Assembly (NCBI GenBank): GCA_025642065.1
Contig: JAODUP010000445.1
Span: forward strand, 1 to 64,000
From: Paralvinella palmiformis
Lineage: Eukaryota; Annelida; Polychaeta; Terebellida; Alvinellidae
Direction: 5' to 3'
Length of the DNA stretch: 64,000 nucleotides
Shown: one piece after another, positions 28,094-41,356 of the stretch
Position numbering within the stretch: the stretch's first letter is position 1
Layout of the letters: each line of letters opens with the position of its first letter
Translations under genes and position numbers: made by a program
The notes under the pieces: model-generated
The model's input: only the letters and a program-made list of their open reading frames with translations
The model's database searches: none
Told to the model about the DNA's origin: nothing

Positions 28094-29699
28094 TAGTTAG
28101 TGCGACAGGATGAATGCAGAGGGATGTCGACTTACATTCAACCAGGTTTTGTGCTGAACATATTATTTACATTAGTTTTAAATCATAATTTAGTTTTTGT
28201 CATTAATGATAAACAATTTTTTTTGTTAATGTTTGAATATGTAAAATTCAAGTGGATAAGGGATTTAACACCAAGGCATAATCTATGGGTATCTTGTATG
28301 CATGTTTGCATAAACACAAAAAAATATTTACAACAGTGACGTTGTCTCTCGGAGCTAATTATGATATTGGAAGTGTTTTTGTCAAAGTCTTAATAAGTAA
28401 TTAAGTACATGTGTAATTCATATTCTAGAAGGCTAACCTATTTATCTGTTTGGTTATTGGGTGCTTAAGCAGGTAATAACAGTACATTTAGGTATATATA
28501 TTACTGAATGGTCAATATAATCATTAATTTAATGGAATTTGTTGATTTGAATTTGTTTTGAAAACAGATTTCTTCAAAGTATCTACATGCACTTTTGAAA
28601 TAGATTATTATATGGAAGTCACATCTTCTGTCACAAAGTACATGTTTGAGTAGTTACATCAGAGTTATCTGAATTAAATGTGCTGAAGTCACAAAGAAAT
28701 GTATTAGCTGTGTCTGTTTCTGTATTGTCCTGTGCGTGTGTGTTTTTCCAGAATTGAGATTTTAGTAAAAACACAGATCAATAACTAATGAATTTACTAC
28801 ACACATCTTGTGGCTTGCACATAATAAACAGGTTATAAAAGTCTATAGCTGCAGTTGCTATGTCAGAAATGTAGTGAAGAGGCCTAGGAATAATAATTCA
28901 TCATTTGCAAGTTGTGGACTTGACACCCAAATGCAGTAACCATAATAAGTATTAAGCTATAAGATTAAAATAAAATATTTTCTCTTCCAAAATATTAATG
29001 GATTCATTTAATCTCAGAAATGTTCTTTATTCCCACATTAACAGTAAATAAAATAGCATAAGATAAACATTGACATATTTTGTTTGGTGGCATGCAATTA
29101 CATTATGAGCAGTATAAATTACTTTTACAATGGACCAGATAAAATTCACATCTACCGAATGGCTGCTCTGATTAATGAATAATACGTTAACAATGATTGA
29201 AAATATATTAGATAGCATTATTCATAGTAATGTCAAGTAGCACCAGTGAATGGTTTAAGTGTAAACTATCCTAGCCTTCCACCAAAAACATTAAAAAAAC
29301 ACACGAGTAGATTAAATACCAGAGACACTTGTTTATACATTCTATTTTCCGTTTTTTATAATAACTCCAGCTAAAACACTAGAATGAAGATACAAATATG
29401 CTTTGTAACAAGTGTAAATGTATTAATACATGGTCTAATCATAGAGACGGATAGACAGAAAAAGAGACGTACTGCTAATGGGTCTGGGCAAGTATCTAAT
29501 AAATCGGTAAACTAATTCTTATCAGAATATTACCGACTTGATTACATGGCTTACAGAATGTACCTAACACTAAATACACAACAGACACTGATAAAAAAAT
29601 AAGCACACCTGAAAATGTGGACCAGTCGTGATTTATCACACACTTGAACAAGCCCGGGGACGACTAATTCCAGTCACATGCTGAAGGTCACTTGACGTT
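28094..29699. other. UBE2J1 3' UTR and intergenic space
   Basis: No gene is supported. AATAAA near 28823 is a candidate UBE2J1 poly(A) signal. The rest is AT-rich unique sequence. Confidence 0.5.
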
Positions 29700-29920
29700 G
29701 GCTCTCTGAAACAAAACAACAAAAGAACTCAACTTGACTGATAACACAGGTTGAATTATCCAAACAACTCTCCTATAGATAACATGAAATAAATGCAGTA
29801 GTAATTTGTCAGCATTAGTAGGATTAATCCCATGTGAATTTAGAAGACAACGATATAAATATTCATGACATTGACTGCAATGCTCAGTGGACAGATCACC
29901 CAACCATGGTGGACCTATAG
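29700..29920 (-). other. Possible orphan exon(s), gene not identified
   Basis: On the minus strand a good acceptor (TATTTTCCTATAG) is followed by an open stretch reading GPPWLGDLSTEHCSQCHEYL and LNSHGINPTNADKLLLHLFH. Further down, TTGTTGTTTTGTTTCAG looks like another acceptor before RANVK and a stop. The composition looks protein-like, but I do not recognise the family and see no partner exons between here and CCDC181. It may be a pseudogene remnant or chance. Confidence 0.3.
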
Positions 29921-29933
29921 GAAAATATATCAC

Positions 29934-30067
29934 TTCTAATAATCCTATTGTATCTAGTATTGTAAGAAGAGTACATTCTTACGATGGAATTTAGTTTTCT
30001 CTGAAATCTTTAGACTTCATAATTTCAAAATTATCTGATATATATATATTATTTTGACATCTTTGGT

Positions 30068-30106
<39 letters not shown>

Positions 30107-30492
30107 TAGATCAAGTTGCTAATAGAATTCAGCTTTACATGATTACCTGCTGTCATTCAAACTAACTAATGTTTGCTTTAGTATCACTAGATCTAAGCCA
30201 TATTTATATTAAATCTTATTACCAGGTTCACACTAGTTTATCATTTCAAAAATGGTTCTTTGTTATTTTTCATAAAACACTGCCCTTTATAACACCGGCT
30301 GCCACTCATACAGAATGGACTATGTAATGTGGTGACTGATCAGTGTACATCAACTATACCAAAGGAGCTACTATATAGCCCTAAATAAACAATTATGCCT
30401 TATTACAACAGAAATTACATGTATATAAACTCTTAATAATTAATCTGCATAATGCTTTATAAACTAATAGGAGTAATTAATATTGATCAAAG

Positions 30493-30528
<36 letters not shown>

Positions 30529-32064
30529 AACATATATTGTATTGTCTTTAGTGATTAATTAATGTTTTTGTGTGGTGTTTTGCATAGTCATGCACAAAGT
30601 TAAGTTTTAAATTGTGCTTTGATGAAGCTCTACTTTGACCATATAGCATGACAATATGTCAGTGATTTACTTCAATACTTGTGCCCCATATATCGACCTT
30701 TCCCAAAATGCAAGATCCCAAGATTCAAATATTCTTTTCCAATGCCTATCAGTTACCAGAATGAGCAAAACGTTGGTGATAATCATTGTTTTCAGTACAG
30801 TACGTATGTTCATGTACAAGGGTAAATAATTAGTCATCCATATAATTTTCAACAGGGAATGTACTTTTATTTGTATTTCACCTTATTTGGTCAGATGCAT
30901 AGGTGCTTATTATGTTCTTAATTGCCTACTAATGCAGTCAGTGCTTATTAGCAGGTGACATTGTTTTCACAGCCAGCATATTAAATATTCATACTATCAA
31001 TTTTATACTGCTCTGATAACACGTATAAATCCAGGACATCTAACTAGTCCTTGTTTATCGTTATCAGGATTGACATAAAATATAGTTGTATATAGCTGTG
31101 AGTGATTCCCGAGTACACATACTGCACAAAATCCATTGCTATGCTTTTAAACTATAATGGTCACACTATATAGAATATATTCATAAAAACTAAAATATTG
31201 ACCAACTCACGGAGATCGTGTGTAACCCATTAAAATATTTCTATATTTTTACTAAATTGAAAACACTAACACTCAAACATGGAACACTAAACTCATGGCA
31301 TATTTGCACAGAAACCTTTTTAGGGCTGGAAAGGTCTGATGTATGGATCACACACATGTCTCGTTACAACTGATCAGGTTAATTAACACTTATAGTGTGT
31401 CTTGTATAAAGTTATGCCTTTTATTGCGATGAAAACATCTCGTGCAGAAGACATCTAAAGAATTCAAATCATTAAAAAAGATGGTGAATACGTTACATAA
31501 GCAGAGATAACTCATGCACTGCGGTGCGTCACAAAGGTCAAAGAACAGGTTATTCTAAATATATTTATTACTTCATTCTCACTTTTGCACATTGGATTTA
31601 GTAATGCAATACAGACTGGAAGTTATCATTTTATTTGTAGGAAATTACTGCTATTAAAAACACAACCTTCTAAGTCAATACTTTCTACATAAACTGTAAA
31701 ACTACTATAGTTAAAGTGGATGAAATTAAATTTAAAAAGCTACATCTAAAACTAGAAAGAATAGTAGTTTCCACTGGTTTCTTGAGAATTTCAATAACAA
31801 GCACACACCGAATTCAATTTTGTAACTATTAAACAATAAGTCACAGAACAGTATATGCACCAAATCTTTAAACAGAGAAGAACATGGAAGGCTAAAACAT
31901 CATTCAGCTTATATTAATAAAGTACTCGTACAGCACATACACCAGCCAATATGTGATGCAGCAATGCAGGTATATCTACATTGAAATAAACTTAACAAAT
32001 ATAGAGCTGTGTACATGAATGCAAGTTTCTATTTGTGTATGTTTATGAACATGTGCATCTACAT

Positions 32065-32067
<3 letters not shown>
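29934..32067. other. Intergenic, AT-rich, microsatellites only
   Basis: Two (AT)n arrays lie at 30072-30104 and 30494-30526. No coding exon, SINE head or transposon end could be supported. The open frame at 30667-30852 (-) has no context. Confidence 0.5.
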
Positions 32068-32107
<40 letters not shown>

Positions 32108-32161
32108 ATACATACATACATACATACATACATACATACATACATACATACATACATACAT
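32068..32161. repeat. Compound microsatellite (AC)n then (CATA)n
   Basis: (AC)16 at 32068-32099, a short AT linker, then about thirteen CATA/TACA units to 32161. The open frames that cross it on both strands are artefacts of the repeat. Confidence 0.95.
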
Positions 32162-32553
32162 TCTATAAAATATTATTTATATGATGATTTTGTTTGGCAG
32201 ATTATTGACAATGTGTTCATTACTCTCAAAATATACTGAGCATGTCAATCAAATTCATGAAACTAATTTTAAGTTATCTAGCTTTAAATGCTCAAACTTG
32301 AGGATTTTCTGCAAGTATTCAGCCAGATATGACACATCTTCTTAATTATTTGTATCAAAAAGTAGAAAACACTGGTTTTCTAGTGTCATAGGTCTGATAA
32401 CTATACCAGTACACAACCAGTCATTCTAAAATCAAATGCAGTGTTATGGAAGTAAGTTTGTGTAGGTTTGTAGCAGCTATCCCCATGAAGCTTTGTCCCA
32501 ACACCAGTTAGTTATTGTTAAATTGATGTATCCCCAAATAAAACTGGTAAGTA

Positions 32554-34778
32554 TCAAAACCTGTATCCATAATAGTCAACATATCTGAAGGCCTGCGCTT
32601 GTTTTATAGCCTTGGCGAGCTGCTGTGACTTCCGCGAGCGTCTGAGCCATAACCGATGAATTCTTGCCCTTTGTTTGTCTTCCTCTCTCTGTTTTCTTAT
32701 CTCAGCATTTTTCTTTTTAAGCCACCTATGAATAAAGCAGAACACATTCTCAATGTTTGTAGCTATATAATCATGGCAAAGAAATTGCTCACAGAGTCAG
32801 GATTTATTTGAACTATTTTGGAAGGAAATTACCAAGAGTAGAATAATTCTAACTCAGCCTATGACATGAATAATAATTACATTAAATGATCAGCTTGAAA
32901 ATATACTCACTCTCTGTATGCCCGATCACATTCTTTTCTTGGACGAACATACCAGCCTTCATCATACTCTTTTTGTTCTTTCTTTTGAATTTCTTTCTCT
33001 TTCTTTGCCTGTTCCTTTTTAATTTTCAGCCACTCCTTGTACGCTTTCTCAGGGTCACACTTCTGAAACATACATAACATATAAAACCCAAAACATATCT
33101 CATTTAAACCAACTGGGATCTAAACAAAGGAAATGATATATGTAGCAAAAAGACAAACTAAAACAAAGCAGTGATATAAAATGTCATTGGTAATGTTACA
33201 CAAACTGAAACTTACACTATCATCATTGCTTTTGTCGTCTTTATCTGATTTCTGCTTTCTCTGTGAATTATGTTCTTGCTTTTTACGCAACCAAGCCCTG
33301 AAAGCATCTTCATTCTCTTGACTCTTCTCTCTTTTCTCTAGCTGTTTATATTTGTCTTCATCTTTCTTTCTTCTCTGTTCCTCTCTGTGCTTCTCAGCCA
33401 ATTCTCTCCTCTGTTGTGGGGTCATGGCATATGGTGACTGATATGTAAATTCCTCATTCCATTCAGAGTGGGACTGTGGTCTAGTTTTAGCAGACTGCAC
33501 ACGCCTACTGTTATGTCCTTGGCCTCTTGTTACGGCTTCACCTCCAGATGTTTTTGGACGTGAACCATCTGGTGGCTTTGGCTTGTATTCTCTATTTTCT
33601 TCCTCATCCTTTCTGTAGAGTTCTCGTTCTTCAGCAGTCAAATCATCTACATCAACAAAATCAAACTTTCCATTTCTCTCCACTATGACTTTATCATCTC
33701 CCTGCCTACCTCTGGATGAACCATGTTCTGAAAGTTCTTCCGTTCCTCCTGATATATTAGACACTGAAGACCTATCTGTCTCAGAACCAGCATCATGCTC
33801 TGTTCCACCGTTCTCAGGATCTTGCTGCTCCCTTGGACTTTTTGCCTGCCCCTCTTGACTGGGAACAGTATCATCCTCAGAGTCATCAGGCGGAGGAGGT
33901 GCCACCAAATCAACAAGGTTTTCTTTGAATTTTATAGAACGTTCCTTATCATCATCAGGTGGCGGCTCATTGGCTAGTTCTTCATTTAGTTTTCTCACTC
34001 GTTCCGCTACATCATATTCAGGAGGGGGCTCTTCATCTGGAATCAGAAATCAGCACCTTAATAAATGTTGACATCGAGTTTTTTAAATACATAGACAATT
34101 CACTTAATAGTTTTCATTGCACTAATAACACCAGGAACAAATTAATTACCTGTGTAACCCAAGTCGAGTTTCATGCTCATCAGTTCTTCATTGGCTTTTC
34201 TTTGACTATCAGAATAGCTTAAATAGTCATCATCCTCTGGGCCACTGCCACCTGCATCTACGGAATCTTTGGCTAAAGAATCTCTGGCTGGGAAAACCCT
34301 AGGAGAAGATGGTTCATCTGGAATGTTGTTCTGTCCTTTATGATGCTCATCATCAAAAGGTGAAGGGGGATGAGGAGACTGTGCAGGAGACGGTGAAGGT
34401 GGTGTTGATTTCTTATCTGGAGAACCATCTCTGTAGTCTAGAGGTAAGGGGCTAAGTCTCCTATCACTCTCATCTGTGTCACTGTCATAGTTAGTTACCT
34501 GTAAATTAATATATCTATTACAGCTCTCTATCTTTCTAACACCCCAGTAATATTCTATGGTAATCAGAAGAAACACTAAATAATAATAATAGTGTAACTT
34601 TATAGTATAATAAAATACTGATTCCCTGATCCAGTGCCTCCCCCCACACAATACTGATGGGTACCTTTTCTTTTTCATCCTTTTCTATTAGCCAATCCAG
34701 TTCCTGATCTATGGAGTCTGGAGTGGTTGACCGATGTCCACTTTTTTCATTGTAGGGTTGTGCAACTGCTGCAGCCAT
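32554..34778 (-). CDS. CCDC181: CCDC181-like coiled-coil protein of cilia/flagella
   Basis: Five coding exons on the minus strand: 34778-34665, 34498-34150, 34036-33216, 33062-32911, 32725-32554, giving 535 residues. Matches to vertebrate CCDC181 include QELDWLIEKDEKEK near the N-terminus, RSIKFKENLVDLVAPPPP, VIVERNGKFDFVDVDDL, SPYAMTPQQRRELAEKHREE, three AFRAWLRKKQE / YKEWLKIKKEQ / WLKKKNAEIRKQ helical repeats, and the end FRYVDYYGYRF. The middle is acidic, Ser/Pro-rich and likely disordered; the C-terminal third is charged coiled coil. CCDC181 is a microtubule-associated protein of motile cilia and sperm flagella. The ATG lies just after a likely acceptor (AATCCACAG near 34797), so a non-coding first exon probably lies upstream. 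It is divergent from WDCP. Confidence 0.92.
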
Positions 34779-35358
34779 CTTCTGCTTATTCAGTGCTGTG
34801 GATTTACAAATACACAATATATATTATATATCCAGATATAATACACTAAATATCACATAACTGATAGACATAACCATAAATATTATTGCTAAAGGGACTA
34901 TTCTGTGAAAGTCATTCACTAAGAATATATTTGCTGAGTAAAATTTATTTATCCTTCATCTAAAGTATAAAATTAACTAGAATTTAACAATGTTGAAATC
35001 GATTAGCTGAGGTGTACTAGCTGTCAAAGATTCTTAGGGTTTAACAGAAAATAAAATGTCCCATAAACTTATACCATGCAGATTTGTAATTAGTTATTGT
35101 AATATGTGAATACTTTAGACCATATAATTTGGCTTGAATGCCATGCTTATACATTACTGGGGATGACTAATTCTACCCTTTTAAACATCAATCTCATTTA
35201 AACCCCATGAAGAGCAAAATCCTGAAAGCATCGTCAAAAAAAGCTGTTTACACAATATCAACATACAAGTGCTGATCAATTATATCTTAACCTCAACATA
35301 TTACCCATGTCATAAGTAAATAAAGAAACCATAAACAACAATTCACTAACAATGTATG

Positions 35359-35394
<36 letters not shown>

Positions 35395-36807
35395 GATATA
35401 TATAATATCTTCTGTAACATTTTGAAACAGTACTTAAAAAGGGACCAGATCCATGGCTCCGAGGATCTCTACCTCAACTAAAGTTTCTCTCATAGATCAC
35501 TTTTCATCATGTTAGACTTAGTTATGTTAATATTGTATCACTCTCAATCAGCATACAAGTAAAGAACTAATGTATGCAATTTAAGACACAAAGTTAAGTC
35601 AAACTTTTACATACATCCCATAGAGTATAAACTGATTATGGTGAAACTTCCAACATAGCTATAATTAGATAGTGCCTTATAAAAGGTGAGCTAGACTGGT
35701 ATTAGCTTTAACGGAATATTTATATGTAGACGTATGCTTGATAGACACAATATTTTTAACTGAATATATCTATGTACATGTCACCTTAGTAAGTGCTTTT
35801 TGTTTCAGTTTTTATCCTCATAATCCAACTGGAATGTGATACGTATAATCAATTAAATTATCCCAAAAAAAACACAAGCCACTTATTTCAACACCAAGCA
35901 CACTAAATCAGACCTAATTCATGAAATTCGACATGTTAAATGATGTTGAAACGATACAGAAGTAATCTGAAAATAATTAATTTATAATTATATAATGTTT
36001 ATTGTTATATCATATAAGTTTTGTATATGATATGGTTTTAAACATTAAGATCTATATATAGCCGAGTACGTGGCTACTATATTAGTATATAGAAATCTAT
36101 ATATCTACAACAATGTCAATGATACAAGCAATGAAGCATGCATTCCTCTCCTACTTACGACTAAATCTACTCTAAAATCTAGATCTAAACAGAAATATCC
36201 GCACAGATTGGTTTTGCTGACACACCTGAAAGCCGCAAAATATTATAACTGCCGACAGGCTGCGAACTTCTGACAAATTAGCGGGTAAGACCAAGACATT
36301 TGAAGAGGGGGCATGTTAAATAATCGATGGTGATGCCTTCACGCCGAGGTGCGACCGACACCTGCCTTTCTGACGCATTAAATACGAAGGCTTTGGAAGG
36401 GCTATATTTCTTTTTAGACTTTTGTTAATACAAGCAATTATATCAATAAGCACCTTTTCTTACCAAATCAGTGATACGAAAACTAAAAATTAATATCCAT
36501 ATTTATGTAAGCTCATAGTTTATATCCCATATCTTGGTGTCAACCACGCAAACCTTGTTTGTTATGTTTTGGCATCCTTAGTGATGACAGTTCGCCTATT
36601 CAGCTATTGGTCAATGTTAGTTTCGTATTTTTGAAGCCTAAAACCCAGACACATAGCGCCATCTGGCGAATGTATTGTTTTTTTATAACTAGAAGCGTGC
36701 ACATGTTGATGTTTTGTTTTTCCAAGCTGTCAAATGTAGCCGACCTGTTAGGTGAAAGGTAATTTACTGAAATGGAATAGCTTTCCCCAAATATCAAGCG
36801 GTCGTTT
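34779..36807. promoter_or_regulatory. Divergent intergenic region, CCDC181 and WDCP
   Basis: The start codons are 2,029 bases apart on opposite strands. It should hold the CCDC181 promoter and 5' UTR exon(s) and the WDCP promoter. A less AT-rich patch with several CpGs at about 36220-36400 is the most promoter-like part. An (AT)n array lies at 35362-35391. No transposon was recognised. Confidence 0.5.
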
Positions 36808-39111
36808 ATGATGGATATCGGACTGTGTAGGCTAAGAAGGATAGGCCTGAATGTGTTGCACAGTGGTAGGTGACACTTTGTCAGTTTGAAGTTTGTGGTA
36901 GTCTAGTCTAGTTGTTAAAGTAAAAAAGTTAGAACTTAGTCTTAGACCCTATATCCAAATTTTTTTTATTTCATTTATTTTTTACACTAATTTAAATACA
37001 TTTTAATATCGCTAAAATACATATATATTGTATGCAATAGAGTCTCGTTAATTTAATTCTGGTATTAAATTTCTGTCTGACACTTAATTGCAGTCTGTTT
37101 GATTTATATTATAATCAATTATAACCACTTATACTTTGTTATAGTCTAATTAACTATTAAGTGATACGGATAGAACACCAGCAAAGAAACACATATTAAA
37201 TTAACCTTGTATTTAACTTACTAATCATTTAATCACGTTATTAATTTGTTTTCTCCAATATTACCGTTGGTGTCTCATCTAGATGTAGCATTCATGATTT
37301 CTGGATATCTGTGCCACTGCCAGTGTCTTAATTCTATATCTATCTATCACACACACACACGCACGCAGACACAGATATCTACACACACACCTGTAAAGGA
37401 AATTTTGACTTTCAGTTCATCTCACCTTGTGAGATTTCTTAGCTATTAATACCATATCATCAGGTGTGACGTGTCGGCAAAATAACAACATATGTAAACA
37501 TCTTATATATATATATATATATATATATTGTGTGTGTGTGTGTGTGTGTGTTGATCAAATAGAAATAGGTATTGATAGTACTTAGTTCATACTATACTGT
37601 GATATGTAATCCAGTTTTAATAAAAGTAGCTGTTAAATGTTTGACCTGCAGTTAACTTTTCATAAAAACTCTATGTTTAAAAAGTGTTATTTTATAATAA
37701 TTCAAATTAATTAAATATGCAATAAGTATTGTAATTTGATACTCTGTATATGCAGTAGAGCAGCACTAATATGAAATATTTCTAAAATAAATGAAAATAT
37801 TTCCATTTTATTTGCAAAAGCTCTCCATCCACGTCATGGTTTAACATGGACTGATGGAAATTGTATCTATCTGGTACCAATCAACATCACAGAAGATGAA
37901 GTTGGAAATAATTCCCCCATGAAACTTGGGGAGTTTGAGTAAGTCAAATGAGTGAGATTATTATATTTCATAACTTAAGTAGCTAGTGTTGTGTAAAGAT
38001 GATAAAAAATATTCCTACTGTTTTAAATGATTTATTGTTGTTATTATTATTAGATATGTTTATCATAGAAAATTATTTAAATATTTTGTCTGATACAAAT
38101 TGGGTTCAGAATTAGTACTAGGCCCATAGTATAATACAGGAAAATTAAGTGCCCTGAAATAGATTACAGTAAAGGAAGTAAATATGTAATTCACTACTAC
38201 TACTACTACTAGTTATAATGATGATCATGCTATTGTTGCCATTACAAGGTGATCACCAAAATAATAATGCCATTCATTGTTGTGACTAATGAGCCAAGAT
38301 GGTTACTTAATGACTGATTGTGTCAAACCTTATATTGATGTGTTAACTGTATTGTTGATGGTTAGAGTACATCTGTAGATACTTAACTTGTCTACCAGCT
38401 GCTATACCTTGAAGATACTATGTCAGAGGTGGAAAGCATAGTGTGTGTGTGTGCATTTATAATTAGGAAAGTAACTTCCTAAAGTCTATACAAAATTGTT
38501 TGAAAATATTAAGTACAAAATAATGATATATTATGAGGTGGATTATTTGTTTGAAAATACTATGTACACAGTAATTTTGTATTGTGAGGTGGACTACTTA
38601 TCCAAATTTATTGTGTTCTATTTAATTAACTGATTAATCAACTTTTCAGTCATTATCTGCTACATATACTGCTTACCTTTATTCAGCTGTCAGTGTTGTC
38701 AGTGATAATAATATTCAATTAGTTATCTATACAGTAAAATATCTATGTGGACCATTTCTGGCACTATTTTAATTCAATTTGCATTTCACTTATGCAGTCT
38801 TTAATATTCTAACCTTTCTATATTGTGCAAACATGAAATGAACATAACTTTGTTACATTTTAGTCATGTGAGTAGCTTACACTGGAGTAGTGACACTGGT
38901 GAGAGCCATTGTTACTTGTGTGTGGTTCATACATCTGTTGTGTCATTGTGGAAGGTTGATGGATCATCCCCAAAGCTTTCATTCAAACAGATTCGTAAGA
39001 TACATGCCACACCAATACTTCAAGGTATGGTTAATAACAGACATCTTGTTTTTCATCCATTTTCTACACATGTTCAACACGTTACTCTCAAATAGTATTC
39101 AGTAAACCTTC

Positions 39112-39160
<49 letters not shown>

Positions 39161-41306
39161 TGTGTGTATATATAGTACTTGAATACAAATCATATGTATA
39201 TAACATAGAATATTATTAATAATTACTGCTATAATATAGCTATTGTTAATTTATTTCTCAGCGTATATGTGGTAGTACTAGTAAGGGCACTTTATTAAAT
39301 ACACATTATTATTATTATTTATTCTGTCAACCATAGTACCCCTCAACATTATGCAAAAGATTAATAATTTTAAAGGTGTTTTAATTAAAGTTCTGATTGA
39401 TTTAATGTGACTAGTTATATGAAGGAATAGTTGATAAGTGAACATGGATTGGTGTTGATGCACAATGAGTATTAGACAGAATTAGGTTTATATTAATTGT
39501 GGATTACAATCAGAAGTTTCTATTTATATAGAAGGTTTCATGTAACCATGCATACTTGAAAACCACCTCTGACCATTGTTTCAGAAACATACAAACCTCT
39601 ATGCAAGTAGAAGTGTCTATTAAGTAATAGATTTTGTATTGTTCTTGAGAGATAGATCAGATTACCTGAGTTAAGAAGTATGTGTTACCATTTTCAGGAT
39701 GTCTCTGGAATCCCAAAAGAGATGTTCTCTGCATCATGAACAAAGAACAGTGTACCTTTTACTTTAGACATTTAAATAAAAGAGGGAGCTACAGTTTGCC
39801 ACCAATTGAAAGGTTTTAAGTGTTTTTATACATTCCAATAATTTCGAATTTGTTTAATAAAGTACTTTCAGATGTGTGTGAAAGATATAAATTATTATTT
39901 TTTAGTCAGCTGTAAGTTAACAAATTGGCTGTCATTTATTTACAACTAGACCTTTATAAAGTTTTGTTTTATTCTGTTGTTTTAGTGGCAAGATAACATG
40001 TGGATGTTGGACTTTGGATGGGGAAAATCTTATTGTTGGAATCAAGTCTATTATTGTGGTGTGTATAAACTAATGTTTGTGGCGGGGGGGGGGTCCTCTG
40101 ATTCTGTCCAACTATGTTTGCGCATCTAATCAGTTGGTTGTCCTTAACATGAAGAATGCATGTCACATACAGTATATATTTATGTATCCAGCCAGTAGCA
40201 TATATTTAAATAATTTATGTTTCTAACATATATCAGTGTATGACTGTATAGAAAACCTATCTTTTTGACATAATTTTTCTATTCATTGGATGTTTCTATT
40301 ATATAAAATCTGTCTTTTAAAATCTATAAATGATTCCAAGAAATTTTATATATTATATTTATAGTGGTGTGACCATGCAGTCTTGTATATAATTATTGAG
40401 TACAATGATATTTTAATTGGTGTTTACTTGAAGCTTTTGTCAGCTGTTGTGGATATAGACAAACAATGTGTGACCCACAGATGCTGACACATTAATGGCT
40501 GGCAATTATCTCTAATTATTGGCAGCTGTCCATGACATGAACATGTACAGGGATATTAGCATACACATCAGCACATACATACACACACACACACACTCAC
40601 AGACACACACATACAAAGCAGCATACAGACACAGGTACCCAGACTAATACACACATCAGTATACATGCACATACAGTCATATATAAGTTCATGTAGTACT
40701 TGTGTTAAACCTTTACACCATTCACCACAAATGACGTTTAAGATTATTACCAGCAAGTAACTATGTACAAAACATAAACTTTCTTATAGAATTAACATTA
40801 AATCTTATTAATCAGATGCCAACATTTTAGTTCTATTTGTTTTTATGGTACAATAATGTTTAAAAGAATCATTAAATCATTATATTCTTAAAATATGTTT
40901 CTTATTGTATAGGTGTGTGTATGAATGTATGCTTTATGTTACATATAATAAAGGCATGGGCATGTCTTGTGTGTGTAATTAAATGCAAGAAATTAAATAA
41001 CATTTGACATAAAAATAAAAGTTTCAATATAATCCTAGGTGTATCAGTGGGTTGACATAGACCACACATTCAACGACTATGCCTTAATTGCCTGGAAGAT
41101 ACCAAAGTAAGCATTAGCTTTATGTACATGTAATATCATTGATAATTATTTTGTTCATTTATTTGTTTGTTACAAATCAGGGAGACACCAACCTTCATGT
41201 TTAATATAATTTATACTTTATTTTGAATGCATGTGACATATTTAGTTTTAAATGCAGGTGGTCTGTTTTGTTTTGAATGCATGTGATCTATTTTGTTTTG
41301 AATGCA

Positions 41307-41356
<50 letters not shown>

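Noticed and set aside
32009..32239. Open frames rich in Thr-His or Tyr-Val-Cys on both strands
   Set aside because: They are translations of the (AC)n and (CATA)n microsatellites.
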